Below are positions 43,011-50,669 of a stretch of 55,400 nt of DNA, piece by piece; position 1 is the stretch's first letter; each line of letters starts with the position of its first letter. This stretch comes from Lachnoclostridium sp. UBA903. Its GTDB lineage: Bacteria > Bacillota > Clostridia > Lachnospirales > Lachnospiraceae. Location: the NCBI GenBank assembly GCA_002294045.1, contig DBEP01000049.1:232-55631 (forward strand), in the 5' to 3' direction. The notes under the pieces were generated by a model. That model searched no databases. It was not told the origin of the DNA and was given only the letters and a program-made list of their open reading frames with translations. A program made the position numbers and the translations under genes.

Positions 43011-43056
43011 AGTAAAACAGCAGTAATATTTCAAGGTATTACTGCTGTTTTACTTT
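43011..43056 (+). terminator. Terminator of the LCP gene
   Basis: An 18-bp perfect stem (43011-43028 with 43037-43054) closes a TTTCAAGG loop. The right arm contains GTTTTACTTT, which acts as a U-rich tail. Confidence 0.8.
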
Positions 43057-43084
43057 CGGCCTTTGTCCTGGATTATATTAAGAA

Positions 43085-43113
43085 TTGACTTTTTTAAAAA
43101 TTTCATTTATAAT
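43085..43113 (+). promoter_or_regulatory. Promoter of the ABC exporter-sdpRI operon
   Basis: TTGACT (43085-43090), a 17-base spacer and perfect TATAAT (43108-43113). Transcription should begin about 43120, where a perfect palindrome starts. Confidence 0.8.
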
Positions 43114-43120
43114 AAATATA

Positions 43121-43148
43121 AGATATTTAGATAATTATCTAAATATCT
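43121..43148 (+). promoter_or_regulatory. Putative SdpR/ArsR operator, 28-bp perfect palindrome
   Basis: Half-site AGATATTTAGATAA and its exact mirror TTATCTAAATATCT. Size, A/T-rich composition and location at the start site fit an ArsR-family dimer site. The only ArsR-type gene in the window lies in the operon this promoter drives. Confidence 0.75.
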
Positions 43149-43222
43149 ATTTTATCTTATAGGAAAGGTTGGCCTATGAGATAATAACCCGATCGGGGAT
43201 GCATGACGTGCTCTGGGAATTT

Positions 43223-43276
43223 GTCACTTAGGTAACAGCGCGTCAGCGCCAGAGTCTGGCAAGCCAGGCTCTTTCT
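43223..43276 (-). repeat. 54-bp three-hairpin dispersed repeat, copy 2
   Basis: The reverse complement matches the copy at 4294-4347 at 51 of 54 bases. It lies in the long 5' leader of the ABC exporter operon, between the operator and the first gene. Confidence 0.8.
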
Positions 43277-43337
43277 TGCAGAATAATTTATATCAGTATT
43301 TAAAGAATAAGAAGGTCATAACTTGGGAGGCTGGTTT

Positions 43338-44048
43338 ATGCTTAGTATTAAAAATTTCAGTAAAAGCTATAAGGGAGGGAAAAAAGCGGTAGATAATTTA
43401 TCCATTGAAGTTAAGGCAGGGGATATCTATGGATTTATCGGCCATAACGGAGCAGGTAAGACAACTACCCTACGTAGTGCCGCCGGGGTTCTTGATTTTG
43501 AGGAAGGGGATATTCTTATAAAGGGCATTTCCATTAAAAAGGATCCCGTCGCCTGCAAAAAGGTAACCGCATATATTCCGGATAATCCGGACCTATATGA
43601 ACATCTTACCGGTGTACAGTATATAAATTTTATAAGCGATATCTATTCCGTAACTAAGACAGAGAGGAAAAAGCTGACGGAAAAATATGCGGACGCCTTT
43701 GAATTAACCCCGAATCTGGGAGATTTAATATCCTCCTATTCCCATGGAATGAAGCAAAAGCTGGCAATTATTTCAGAACTGCTTCACAATCCTGAATTAT
43801 TAATATTGGATGAACCCTTTGTCGGCCTTGATCCGAAAGCATCCCATACTCTAAAAAACATAATGGGTGAGATGTGCAGGGAAGGAAGCGCCATATTTTT
43901 TTCAACCCATGTGCTGGAGGTTGCGGAAAAGCTCTGCAATAAAATAGCTATTATTAAGGCAGGAGCCTTAGTTGCCAGCGGTGATACCGATTTGGTTAAG
44001 GGAAATCAGAGTTTAGAAGATGTCTTCCTGGAATTAATTGAGGAATAG
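43338..44048 (+). CDS. ABC exporter ATP-binding protein
   Basis: A 236-residue ATPase of the ABC-2 exporter type. I start at the ATG at 43338, 7 bases after GGGAGG; a TTG at 43323 overlaps that site. Walker A is G-H-N-G-A-G-K-T-T near 33-41, the signature is S-H-G-M-K-Q-K near 135, and Walker B is L-L-I-L-D-E-P. The signature lacks the canonical S-G-G form, as is common in this subfamily. The final D-V-F-L-E-L-I is typical of exporter ATPases. The large permease follows after 12 bases. Cargo is unknown; with SdpI nearby a peptide is plausible. Confidence 0.9.
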   Translation: MLSIKNFSKSYKGGKKAVDNLSIEVKAGDIYGFIGHNGAGKTTTLRSAAGVLDFEEGDILIKGISIKKDPVACKKVTAYIPDNPDLYEHLTGVQYINFISDIYSVTKTERKKLTEKYADAFELTPNLGDLISSYSHGMKQKLAIISELLHNPELLILDEPFVGLDPKASHTLKNIMGEMCREGSAIFFSTHVLEVAEKLCNKIAIIKAGALVASGDTDLVKGNQSLEDVFLELIEE

Positions 44049-44060
44049 GAGGCAGGAATT

Positions 44061-45656
44061 ATGAAACCTATTTGGTGGTTAACGAAGATTCAATTGGGAA
44101 ACGCTTTAGATTTTAATTTATATTCGAGGAGCAAAAAGGCAGTAAAGAAAAAAAGTCCTGTCTTTGCAGTGGCCTTCGTACTTTTTGCCCTGGTATTATC
44201 CGGTGCTTCTTTTTTGTACAGCTATGTAATAGGCAGTTCCTTAGAGCTGATTGGGATGGCGGATTTATTGCCCGAATTAATGATGGCAGTTACCTGTGTC
44301 ATTACAATCATGACTACCATTTACAAAGTAAAAGGTACTTTATTTGGGTTTAAAGATTATGATTTAATTATGTCTCTGCCGGTGAAAACCAGCGCCGTTG
44401 TAGCAAGCCGTTTAATTATATTATATATCATCAATATTATATTTACTTTAATTGTGATGGTTCCGGCTGCCCTTGCTTACGGAATGATAACCAAGGCTTC
44501 TCTTTACTTTTATGGGGCCAGCCTGGTAGCCCTATTCTTTATACCTGTAATTCCGATGATAACGGCGGCAGTCATCGGCACCATAATTACGGTTATTGCT
44601 TCAAAATTCCGTTACAGTAATTTAATTAATCTGATTATTACTTTTGCATTTTTGGCCTGTGTAATGATATTCTCTTTCAGGGCAGAGGATTCGGAAGAGT
44701 TTCTGGGGCAGATGAGCGTGGATTTAATGAAGCAGGTGGACCGGATTTATCCCCTGGCGAAAATGTACCGCACGGCAGTATGTGACTTTAACATTGGCTC
44801 GGTTTTGTTATTTCTTTTACTGTCGGTATCGGCATTTGCATTATTCTCTTTGGCTGTCGGTTTGAAATTTAAATCCATCAATACCGGCATTATATCAAAT
44901 AAGACAAAAGCCAACTATAAAATCGGGAATTTGGAGCAGGCCAGTCCTTTTATGGCCTTATACAGGAAGGAATTAAAAAGATATTTCTCTTCAAGTCTTT
45001 ATGTCCTGAATACGGCCTTTGGTATCGTAATGATGACTATTGGGGCTGCTGCGACTTTATTTATGAGTCCGGAGTCATTGTCTCAGGTAATGGAAGTGCC
45101 TCAGCTGGCAGGATTTATAGGGGCCCTGGCTCCGATTATCGTATCCATGTGTGTGGCCATGACCTTTACCGCTGCCTGTTCCATTTCGCTGGAGGGCAGG
45201 AATTTATGGATATTAAAAGCTTCTCCGGTTAGGGTAAGAACTATATTCTTAAGTAAAATTTCAGTTAATTTAACCATAACATTACCGGCCGTTTTAATGA
45301 ATGGTATTCTGATTGCCATTGGACTTAGATTATCCCCGGCTGAAGCGGTGATACTTCTTGTTATGCCGACGGCATATGCCTTTTTTACTGCGGTATCCGG
45401 TTTAATCATTAATCTTGCCCTGCCTAATTTAAACTGGACCACAGAAGTGGCCGTAATTAAACAAAGCGCAGCTGCCATGACAGCAACCTTTGGAGGAATT
45501 ATTTCGGTTGCACTGCCTGTAGTGCTTTTCTTTGTTTTGCCGGATATGGAAATGGTTTATATCAATGCTTTGTCTACCCTGATTATAATTATCCTGGCCT
45601 TGCTTATGTATTATTATTTAAATACAAAAGGTGAAAAGAAGTTCCGGGCATTATAA
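44061..45656 (+). CDS. ABC exporter permease (ABC-2-like, about 12 helices)
   Basis: A 531-residue polytopic membrane protein, the partner of the preceding ATPase. It has around twelve hydrophobic segments in two halves separated by a soluble stretch near 275-300 (S-N-K-T-K-A-N-Y-K-I-G-N). The layout resembles the putative ABC exporter family of Firmicutes rather than a sugar or amino acid importer. A L-P-V-K-T-S-A-V segment after the second helix is typical of these proteins. AGGAGGCAGG precedes the ATG. Cargo is unknown. Confidence 0.85.
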   Translation: MKPIWWLTKIQLGNALDFNLYSRSKKAVKKKSPVFAVAFVLFALVLSGASFLYSYVIGSSLELIGMADLLPELMMAVTCVITIMTTIYKVKGTLFGFKDYDLIMSLPVKTSAVVASRLIILYIINIIFTLIVMVPAALAYGMITKASLYFYGASLVALFFIPVIPMITAAVIGTIITVIASKFRYSNLINLIITFAFLACVMIFSFRAEDSEEFLGQMSVDLMKQVDRIYPLAKMYRTAVCDFNIGSVLLFLLLSVSAFALFSLAVGLKFKSINTGIISNKTKANYKIGNLEQASPFMALYRKELKRYFSSSLYVLNTAFGIVMMTIGAAATLFMSPESLSQVMEVPQLAGFIGALAPIIVSMCVAMTFTAACSISLEGRNLWILKASPVRVRTIFLSKISVNLTITLPAVLMNGILIAIGLRLSPAEAVILLVMPTAYAFFTAVSGLIINLALPNLNWTTEVAVIKQSAAAMTATFGGIISVALPVVLFFVLPDMEMVYINALSTLIIIILALLMYYYLNTKGEKKFRAL

Positions 45657-45692
45657 AAGGCTGGAATATAGACTGTAAAAGGAGGAGTACGG

Positions 45693-45986
45693 TTGAATGA
45701 CGCTTTTAAGGCACTGGCGGACCCCACCAGGCGGAAGATACTGGAGCTGTTGTCGGAAAATGACAGAAATGCCGGAGAAATAGCCGATTATTTTAATATC
45801 AGCAAACCATCAATCAGCCATCACTTAAATATACTGAAGAATGCCGGTCTGATTAGTGATGAAAGACAGGGGCAAAATATAGTGTACTCCTTGAATACGA
45901 CTGTATTTGAAGATATGGTTAAGTGGTTTTTTGACTTTACAAATAAAAATAGCAGCGGAGGTGAACCGGATGGGAAAAATCAGTAA
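45693..45986 (+). CDS. ArsR-family repressor, SdpR-like
   Basis: A 97-residue winged-helix repressor. The start is a TTG with AAAGGAGGAG 5-6 bases upstream. The opening F-K-A-L-A-D-P-T-R-R-K-I-L-E-L-L and recognition helix K-P-S-I-S-H-H-L-N-I-L are classic ArsR features. The metal-binding Cys motifs of ArsR/SmtB proteins are absent, as in SdpR, which instead responds through capture by membrane SdpI. The next gene is an SdpI-type protein overlapping it by 17 bases. Its target is probably the 28-bp palindrome at 43121-43148, giving autoregulation. Confidence 0.9.
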   Translation: MNDAFKALADPTRRKILELLSENDRNAGEIADYFNISKPSISHHLNILKNAGLISDERQGQNIVYSLNTTVFEDMVKWFFDFTNKNSSGGEPDGKNQ

Positions 45987-46611
45987 AAATATAATGTGGA
46001 TATTATCCGTGCTTTCTTATGCCGGGATTATAATTTGTTATCCACGATTACCGGAACAAATCCCCACATACTGGAATCTCGGCTATGAAATTGACGGCTG
46101 GAGTAATAAAAAAATTATTTTGTTTTTAGGGCTGCTGCCGGTTATAATACTTATTCTTTGCGATGAACGTCTGAAAATCAATAATAGAATGAACAATAAA
46201 AAATATACAAAAGTGTATGGCATTATTAAATATGCTGCGGCTCTGCTTTTAATCGCTTTTTGCTGGATATCCGTAATCATTGTTTTCGTGCCGTATGTTA
46301 AGATGGAATTTATTTTGCGGGCAGTTTTGGGTATCTTTTTTATACTGCTTGGAAATTATATGCCTGCTTTAAAAAGTAATTATTTTATAGGCATCCGGAA
46401 CCGCTGGACCATGTCCGACGCATATGTATGGCGCAGAACCCACAAAATGGGAGGTTACCTGTTTATTTTGTTTGGTTTATTAATGGCGGTTATGGCCTTC
46501 TTTCAATCCGCAGCAGTTAACAGAGTGGTATTTGAGTTATTGATTATAGGAATTCTTGGAGTTAATATGTACTCCTATATTATTTATCGAAAAATCAAGA
46601 GTAATTTATAG
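45970..46611 (+). CDS. SdpI-family immunity-like membrane protein
   Basis: A 213-residue membrane protein with six or so helices. The start is the ATG at 45970 after GGAGGTG, inside the repressor gene. The N-terminal DUF1648 motif L-P-E-Q-I-P-T-Y-W-N (about 25-34) and the later R-N-R-W-T-M-S-D-x-x-V-W-R-x-T-H-K motif (about 148-164) are the two hallmarks of SdpI proteins. In B. subtilis SdpI gives immunity to the SdpC toxin and sequesters SdpR at the membrane. No SdpC-like gene is visible in this window, so the signal is unknown. Confidence 0.9.
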   Translation: MGKISKNIMWILSVLSYAGIIICYPRLPEQIPTYWNLGYEIDGWSNKKIILFLGLLPVIILILCDERLKINNRMNNKKYTKVYGIIKYAAALLLIAFCWISVIIVFVPYVKMEFILRAVLGIFFILLGNYMPALKSNYFIGIRNRWTMSDAYVWRRTHKMGGYLFILFGLLMAVMAFFQSAAVNRVVFELLIIGILGVNMYSYIIYRKIKSNL

Positions 46612-46612
46612 C

Positions 46613-46734
46613 TACAGTTCAGTCTATGGTACCGCGAGGTATTTTTTGTGAGTGTAGCGAAGCGTAGTCACAGAAAACCCGAGACCTATATGCATGCATC
46701 ATTTGCTGTAGTATAGCCGTAAGGCTGAACTGTA
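46613..46734 (+). repeat. Inverted-end element directly after sdpI
   Basis: TACAGTTCAG (46613-46622) and CTGAACTGTA (46725-46734) are perfect inverted ends of a 122-base unit. It contains the 38-base module shared with 10311-10348. It begins one base after the sdpI stop. Size and structure fit a MITE-like element. Confidence 0.65.
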
Positions 46735-46768
46735 ACAATTATAGAATAATTCAGTCCGGAAATCATAT

Positions 46769-46820
46769 AAAGCAACCTTCAAATTCACTATAAAGGCGGA
46801 GAGGAAGGTTGCTTTTTTAC
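46769..46820 (+). terminator. Terminator of the exporter-sdpRI operon
   Basis: AAAGCAACCTTC and GAAGGTTGCTTT form a 12-bp stem, followed by TTTA. Confidence 0.75.
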
Positions 46821-46835
46821 TGAATATTTTAAAAT

Positions 46836-46888
46836 GAGTGTGGGTCCATAATTCCAAAAACACCTTTTGGAATCTTGGACCCACACTC
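46836..46888 (-). terminator. Terminator of argH
   Basis: GAGTGTGGGTCCA and TGGACCCACACTC, plus an inner ATTCCAAAA/TTTTGGAAT pairing, make a very long stem. On the minus strand ATTTTAAAA follows. Confidence 0.7.
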
Positions 46889-46923
46889 GTTAGTAATGTA
46901 AGTTTTTAAATAAGTAATATCAA

Positions 46924-48309
46924 TTAGTTTGCCGATAAGCTCTTTAAATATTGGTCGTTTAAAGCGATTACCTGTTCCATGGCCGCTCTGCCGGGGGCAC
47001 CTGTGGTATTACGCTTTTCAACACAGGTCTTCAGGCTGATTGCTTCATATATATCCTGCTCAAAAGCCGGACTGAATGACTTAAATTCTTCCGGGGTCAT
47101 ATCTTCCAATGCAATGCCTTTGTTAATACAATACAATACCAGCTGTCCCACAATCCCGTGAGCATCCCGGAAGGGGACTCCGTGATTTACAAGATAATCT
47201 GCGGCATCCGTTGCATTGGTGAATCCTTTTTTAGCACTATTGGCCATGGCAGGTTGATTGAATTTCATGGTTGAGAGCATGCCGGTGAATAACAGCAGGC
47301 TGCCTTTAACGGTATCCATAGAGTCAAAGGTAAGTTCTTTATCCTCCTGCATGTCCTTGTTATAAGCCAGGGGCAGCCCTTTCATGATTGTAAGCAGGGA
47401 AATAAGGGCACCGTAGACACGGCCTGTCTTGCCTCTGACCAGTTCCGCAATATCCGGGTTTTTTTTCTGAGGCATAATACTGCTGCCGGTGGAATAGGCA
47501 TCATCCAGTTCCACGAATTGATATTCATTGGAATTCCAGATGATGATTTCTTCACAGAAACGGCTTAAATGCATCATAATAATGGACAAGGCACTTAAAA
47601 ATTCAATCAGATAATCACGGTCTGCTACGGAATCCATGCTGTTCAGGGTGGGCCCGTCAAAACCTAAAAGTACGGCGGTATAATCCCGGTCGAGAGGATA
47701 AGTGGTTCCTGCAAGAGCACCTGAACCGATAGGAGAGTAGTTCATACGTTTATAAATATCCGAAAGCCTTGTATAATCCCTTTTAAACATTTCAAAATAA
47801 GCCCCCAGATGATGGGCCAGGGTAATAGGCTGGGCTTTCTGCAAATGGGTGAACCCCGGCATATAGGTGTCCAGATTTTCTTTCATGGTATTTTGCAGAA
47901 CTTCCAATAGGTCCTTTAGGAGTTCCTTTATTTGAGTCAGTTCTTCCCTTGTATATAATTTCATGTCCAGAGCGACCTGGTCGTTGCGGCTTCTGCCCGT
48001 ATGAAGTTTTTTGCCGACGTCCCCCACGCGGCTGATCAGATTGGCTTCCACAAAACTGTGGATGTCTTCGTGTGTTCCGTCAATAAGCAAAGTTTTATTT
48101 ATAATATCCTCCATAATGCCATTTAAGCCGGAAATAATAGTTTCTTTTTCTGCATTGCCTAAGATTCCCTGTTTTGCCAGCATGGTGACATGGGCTATAC
48201 TTCCTTCAATATCCTGCCTGAATAATTTCCGGTCAAAGGATATGGAAGCATTAAAGTTGTGAACCAGCTGGTTGGTTTCTTTTGTAAACCGTCCGCCCCA
48301 AAGTTTCAT
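46924..48309 (-). CDS. argH: Argininosuccinate lyase
   Basis: ArgH splits argininosuccinate into arginine and fumarate, the last step of the pathway. The 461-residue protein begins M-K-L-W-G-G-R-F and carries the fumarase/aspartase superfamily signature G-S-S-I-M-P-Q-K-K-N-P-D, with the catalytic Ser loop. T-H-L-Q-K-A-Q-P and H-T-G-R-S-R-N-D-Q-V are also intact. It is 27 kb from argCJBD, but its leader has two ArgR-like boxes 20 bp apart, so it should belong to the same regulon. Confidence 0.97.
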   Translation of the reverse strand: MKLWGGRFTKETNQLVHNFNASISFDRKLFRQDIEGSIAHVTMLAKQGILGNAEKETIISGLNGIMEDIINKTLLIDGTHEDIHSFVEANLISRVGDVGKKLHTGRSRNDQVALDMKLYTREELTQIKELLKDLLEVLQNTMKENLDTYMPGFTHLQKAQPITLAHHLGAYFEMFKRDYTRLSDIYKRMNYSPIGSGALAGTTYPLDRDYTAVLLGFDGPTLNSMDSVADRDYLIEFLSALSIIMMHLSRFCEEIIIWNSNEYQFVELDDAYSTGSSIMPQKKNPDIAELVRGKTGRVYGALISLLTIMKGLPLAYNKDMQEDKELTFDSMDTVKGSLLLFTGMLSTMKFNQPAMANSAKKGFTNATDAADYLVNHGVPFRDAHGIVGQLVLYCINKGIALEDMTPEEFKSFSPAFEQDIYEAISLKTCVEKRNTTGAPGRAAMEQVIALNDQYLKSLSAN

Positions 48310-48333
48310 ATTGTGTACCTCGTTTCTTATAAT

Positions 48334-48387
48334 GTTTAATTATACGTATTTGAGTTTAATTATACAATGTAATTTTTGTTTAATCAA
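48334..48387 (-). promoter_or_regulatory. argH promoter with two ArgR-like boxes
   Basis: On the minus strand, TTGATT (48382-48387), 17 bases and TATAAT (48359-48364) form a promoter. The 12-base sequence GTATAATTAAAC occurs twice, exactly 20 bp apart (48354-48365 and 48334-48345). The first copy covers the -10 box. Confidence 0.65.
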
Positions 48388-48399
48388 TATGAAGCAGTA

Positions 48400-48436
48400 A
48401 AAAATCACGGTATAAACATTTTTCAAACACACTCTA
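48400..48436 (-). repeat. GTGTTTGAAAAAT-family repeat, copy 4
   Basis: On the minus strand it starts TAGAGTGTGTTTGAAAAAT. The first TAG is the stop codon of the M32 carboxypeptidase gene, so the element begins exactly at the gene end. Confidence 0.7.
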
Positions 48437-49945
48437 GGGATTCAGTTCGTATAGTTTATTATATTTTTCCTCCAGATATCTGACGTAATAATCCGCATTC
48501 AGTTCCTCATCCATCATATCCTTGAGAATTTCGTTGGTATTCTTGGTTTTGCCGTATTTATGAATATGGTTGTTTAAATATTCACGTATTGGGGTAAGAT
48601 TACCTTCCGTTAAGTATTTTTCAATGGGCATAACGGAACACATGTGATAATAAATTTGAGCCGCAATGGCACTACCGATGGCATAGGAGGGAAAATACCC
48701 AAAACTGCCGCCGGCCCAGTGGATATCCTGAAGAACACCGTTGCTGTCGTCCATTGGTTCAATACCCATGTACTCTTTATATTTTTTATTCCAGACTTCC
48801 GGTAAATCCTTTGTTTTAATTTTACCGGCAAATATCATTTTCTCAATTTCATAACGGATGATGACATGGAGCGGATAAGATAATTCATCTGCTTCCGTAC
48901 GGATTAATCCGGGTGTTGCCTTATTAATGCCTTTTATAAAATGCTCCAGAGAGACATCGTTTAACTGTTCGGGAAAGGTTTCCTTTAACCTGGGGAACAA
49001 TGGCTTCCAGAAGGCTTCGCTCCTGCCGATTACGTTCTCAAAAAAACGGGACTGGGATTCGTGCATGCCCATGGAAGTTCCGGTACCGACAGGTGTCTGG
49101 GTAATGGCATCATCAATATGCATTTCGTATATACCATGCCCGCTTTCATGAATGATAGAAAATATTGCGCTTTCCAGATTGTCCTCATGGAAATGATTGG
49201 TGATTCGGACATCGTGATTATGGAGGTTCGTGGTAAAGGGGTGGGCACTTTCCGCAATGACTCCCCGGTTAAAATCAAAACCTACGTATCCGCTGATATA
49301 CCTGCAGAATTCTTTTTGTTTTTCAATATCGTAGTGTCTGTGATTGTATGTTTTGTCAATGGAGTCCCTTCTCTTTGTGACTTCTTTTAGCAACGGGATA
49401 ACGGCTTCTTTAATTTTTCCGAAAAATTCATCCAGTTTTTCCATATTAAACCCTTCTTCAAAATCATTTAATAAAATATCGTAAGGTTTAATACCCTTTT
49501 TGGCACGGTATCCGGCAAATTTCTTCTGGTAGCTAATTATTTCATCCAGTGCAGGCAAAAAATCCGCGAAACATTTCTTTTGTTTGGCCTTCGACCAGAT
49601 ACCGGAGGCTTTTGCGGTTAATTCACTGTAAGCCCGGTACTCTTCCGGCGGTATGAATTCCAATTGTTCTATTGATTTTTTGATGTCCTTTACAATTGCT
49701 TTCTGATTAAAATCCAGTCCGGTTTGTTCTTTTTCCTCACTGAGTTTATGAATCAGTTTTTTTACATCATCATTTATCAGATTAATGAAATATTCATTTG
49801 AAAGGATACCTATAGTTTTGGAAGTATATGCCATGGAATCTTCGGGAGCCAATGTTTCCGCATCCCATTCAAACAAGGTAAGTGCCGCCTGAAAAGCCAT
49901 TTCTTTTTCAATATACTTCATTAGCTGTTCGAAATTTTTATTCAT
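48434..49945 (-). CDS. M32-family carboxypeptidase (thermostable carboxypeptidase 1 type)
   Basis: A cytoplasmic zinc metallopeptidase that removes C-terminal residues, with preference depending on the member. The 503-residue length matches the family. The zinc motif H-E-S-G-H places ligands at 266 and 270 and the catalytic Glu at 267. The later H-E-S-Q-S-R-F-F-E-N segment supplies the third ligand. The I-R-T-E-A-D-E-L-S-Y-P-L-H motif is also conserved. It starts at an ATG with AAGGAA nearby and stands alone upstream of argH on the same strand. Confidence 0.93.
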   Translation of the reverse strand: MNKNFEQLMKYIEKEMAFQAALTLFEWDAETLAPEDSMAYTSKTIGILSNEYFINLINDDVKKLIHKLSEEKEQTGLDFNQKAIVKDIKKSIEQLEFIPPEEYRAYSELTAKASGIWSKAKQKKCFADFLPALDEIISYQKKFAGYRAKKGIKPYDILLNDFEEGFNMEKLDEFFGKIKEAVIPLLKEVTKRRDSIDKTYNHRHYDIEKQKEFCRYISGYVGFDFNRGVIAESAHPFTTNLHNHDVRITNHFHEDNLESAIFSIIHESGHGIYEMHIDDAITQTPVGTGTSMGMHESQSRFFENVIGRSEAFWKPLFPRLKETFPEQLNDVSLEHFIKGINKATPGLIRTEADELSYPLHVIIRYEIEKMIFAGKIKTKDLPEVWNKKYKEYMGIEPMDDSNGVLQDIHWAGGSFGYFPSYAIGSAIAAQIYYHMCSVMPIEKYLTEGNLTPIREYLNNHIHKYGKTKNTNEILKDMMDEELNADYYVRYLEEKYNKLYELNP

Positions 49946-50000
49946 AAATTAATTTTTCCTTCCTTGTATTTGCCATATAGTATGTCATCATCAAAAAACC

Positions 50001-50064
50001 GTATTCATGAATCTGCCGCTTTGCAGTGTTCAGAACGGTGCAATGATTTTTCAAACACGCTCTA
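50001..50064 (-). repeat. GTGTTTGAAAAAT-family repeat, copy 5
   Basis: On the minus strand it starts TAGAGCGTGTTTGAAAAAT, then CATTGCACCGTTCTGAAC. It matches copies 2 and 3 over about 40 bases. Confidence 0.75.
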
Positions 50065-50226
50065 CGCTCACATTATATCATGAACAAAAAATGTGTTCAT
50101 GAGCTTGTTGCTCCGGCCGGAAATTTCAAGCAAGCTTGTAATTTCCACTCTCCGTTTTCATTATATCATATATTCTTAATAGTGTAATTTAAAACTTCCA
50201 AAATATGTACGCTATTTTTATATTAT

Positions 50227-50420
50227 ATGGTATAATATAGTAAGGATATTATGCCGCGCCGAATCAAGTGAGAGCGCAACAACGGTACAAAGTGGTACAT
50301 ACCATGGGAGCTTGCGGACATGGTATAATATCGCAAGATATTATGCCGCGCCGAACGTAGTGAGTGCGCAACAACGTCGCAAAGCGGCGCATACCATGGG
50401 AGCTTGCGGACATGGTATAA
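50227..50420 (+). repeat. 92/93-bp tandem repeat, two copies plus a partial third
   Basis: Each unit starts ATGGTATAATAT (50227 and 50320; a partial third at 50412). It contains a TATAATAT/ATATTATG hairpin, a GCCGCGCCGAA segment, a variable centre and ATACCATGGGAGCTTGCGG. Units differ mainly in the hairpin loop and the variable centre. Confidence 0.85.
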
Positions 50421-50669
50421 TTAAAACGGAAGATGTCCCGTTTTCCGGATTAAAAATTCATTCAATAGTATATATAGCGTACCATTTATTTACGTTATGT
50501 ATACATTTATTCCGGCTGTTTATACTATATGTAATACCAAAAGAGCCGTTATCAGCCCCTCAGGGGGAGGCGTAAGTCCGTATTCGATGTAATTAGGAAA
50601 CATTGCAATGGCGGCTGGCCGGTAATTTTACCGAACCAGTTAAAAAATTTTGGAAAGAAGGAGAATGCT

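Larger units (their letters stand above)
49946..50669. other. Repeat-rich 724-base region upstream of eno
   Basis: No gene supported. The left part holds GTGTTTGAAAAAT repeat copy 5. The middle (50227-50420) holds a 92/93-bp tandem repeat containing TATAAT-like boxes. The right part leads to AAGAAGGAG before eno. An open frame at 50312-50575 runs through the repeat and is rejected. Confidence 0.6.

Noticed and set aside
50312..50575. 87-codon plus-strand frame upstream of eno
   Set aside because: It runs straight through the 92/93-bp tandem repeat and has no ribosome site, so the codons are a by-product of repeat sequence.
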